Positions 31,563 to 31,732 of a DNA stretch of 31,732 nt are shown one piece after another. The DNA lies in contig JBOFFC010000185.1 in the NCBI GenBank assembly GCA_051648405.1, forward strand, positions 1-31,732. Reading direction: 5' to 3'. This DNA is from JBOFFC01 sp051648405 (GTDB taxonomy: Bacteria; Planctomycetota; Planctomycetia; Pirellulales; Lacipirellulaceae). Made by a program: the position numbers and the translations under genes. The notes beneath the pieces were generated by a model. That model ran no database searches, had not been told where the DNA came from, and worked only from the letters and a program-made list of their open reading frames with translations. Every line of letters begins with the position of its first letter. The first letter of the stretch is position 1.

Positions 31563-31732
31563 GCAGGATGCGCTGAGTGATTATACCCACAGTGCGATAG
31601 CTGGCAGTTTGAATAAATAAATACGTACCATCGAGTCCCTTATCTTCACAGTGCCTTCACACACGGCGTTCGACGCTTTGCATCTGTATCGAATAGTTGA
31701 CAGTGCGCTCGATGCGTGCGTAGTATCGTTCC
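31563..31732. other. AT-rich intergenic tail after fabI
   Basis: The last 170 bases contain no gene and are clearly AT-richer than the rest of the window (for example TTTGAATAAATAAATACG near 31610). No terminator hairpin is visible directly after fabI. A good promoter near the end (separate entry) suggests that another gene starts just beyond the window on the plus strand. Confidence 0.6.
31697..31726 (+). promoter_or_regulatory. Sigma-70-type promoter pointing out of the window
   Basis: A consensus TTGACA (31697-31702), 18 bases and TAGTAT (31721-31726; four of six match TATAAT). It lies in the AT-rich tail, so it is more credible than similar matches in GC-rich intergenic DNA. The gene it would drive is outside the window. 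Confidence 0.45.

Overview
The window is a strongly GC-rich stretch of bacterial chromosome with strong G/C third-position bias in its genes. The organism is most likely a planctomycete, probably of the Pirellulales group. The evidence is four secreted proteins with C-terminal PEP-CTERM sorting signals, a dockerin-like calcium-binding repeat in one of them, a formylglycine-generating sulfatase-maturation enzyme with a signal peptide, a fused ResB/CcsA cytochrome c assembly protein, and an HTH protein with a long acidic linker and a membrane tail. No rRNA, tRNA, CRISPR array, transposase or phage gene was seen.

Left part (1-10.8 kb): a start-less gene fragment at the edge; a secreted Pro/Asn/Trp-rich repeat protein; an exported SnoaL/NTF2-like protein; a divergent exported formylglycine-generating enzyme that ends in a strong hairpin shared with a convergent spondin-domain PEP-CTERM gene; an ECF sigma factor overlapping a small soluble zinc-type anti-sigma factor by ATGA; an Upf1/IGHMBP2-like superfamily 1 helicase; and two PEP-CTERM surface proteins, one a FG-GAP beta-propeller. 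The most interesting observation is that the sigma/anti-sigma operon and the neighbouring spondin PEP-CTERM gene carry the same bipartite promoter, TGTAATCG-N14-CGACTAA. These are the only two copies I found in the window. This suggests an autoregulated ECF switch controlling an envelope or surface protein.

Middle part (10.8-22 kb, all minus strand): a secreted M61-type metallopeptidase with a PDZ-like region; a secreted endonuclease I with dockerin-like repeats and a PEP-CTERM tail; a lipoprotein gene 31 bp upstream of the ResB-CcsA fusion; and a pair of uncharacterised genes, one a small secreted protein and the other an excisionase-like HTH protein with an acidic linker and a C-terminal membrane segment.

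Right part (22-31.7 kb): mostly housekeeping genes. They are a HisN-type histidinol phosphatase, ribosomal protein L28, the GatC-GatA-GatB tRNA amidotransferase, a biotin-pathway aminotransferase that looks more like the lysine-using BioK type than classical BioA, a convergent GAF/AAA+/Fis sigma-54 activator, and FabI enoyl-ACP reductase. Two short repeat elements sit here. One splits gatA from gatB. The other forms the 3' end of the aminotransferase gene and abuts the sigma-54 activator. They share an identical 16-mer. The last 170 bases are markedly AT-richer and contain a good sigma-70-type promoter pointing out of the window.
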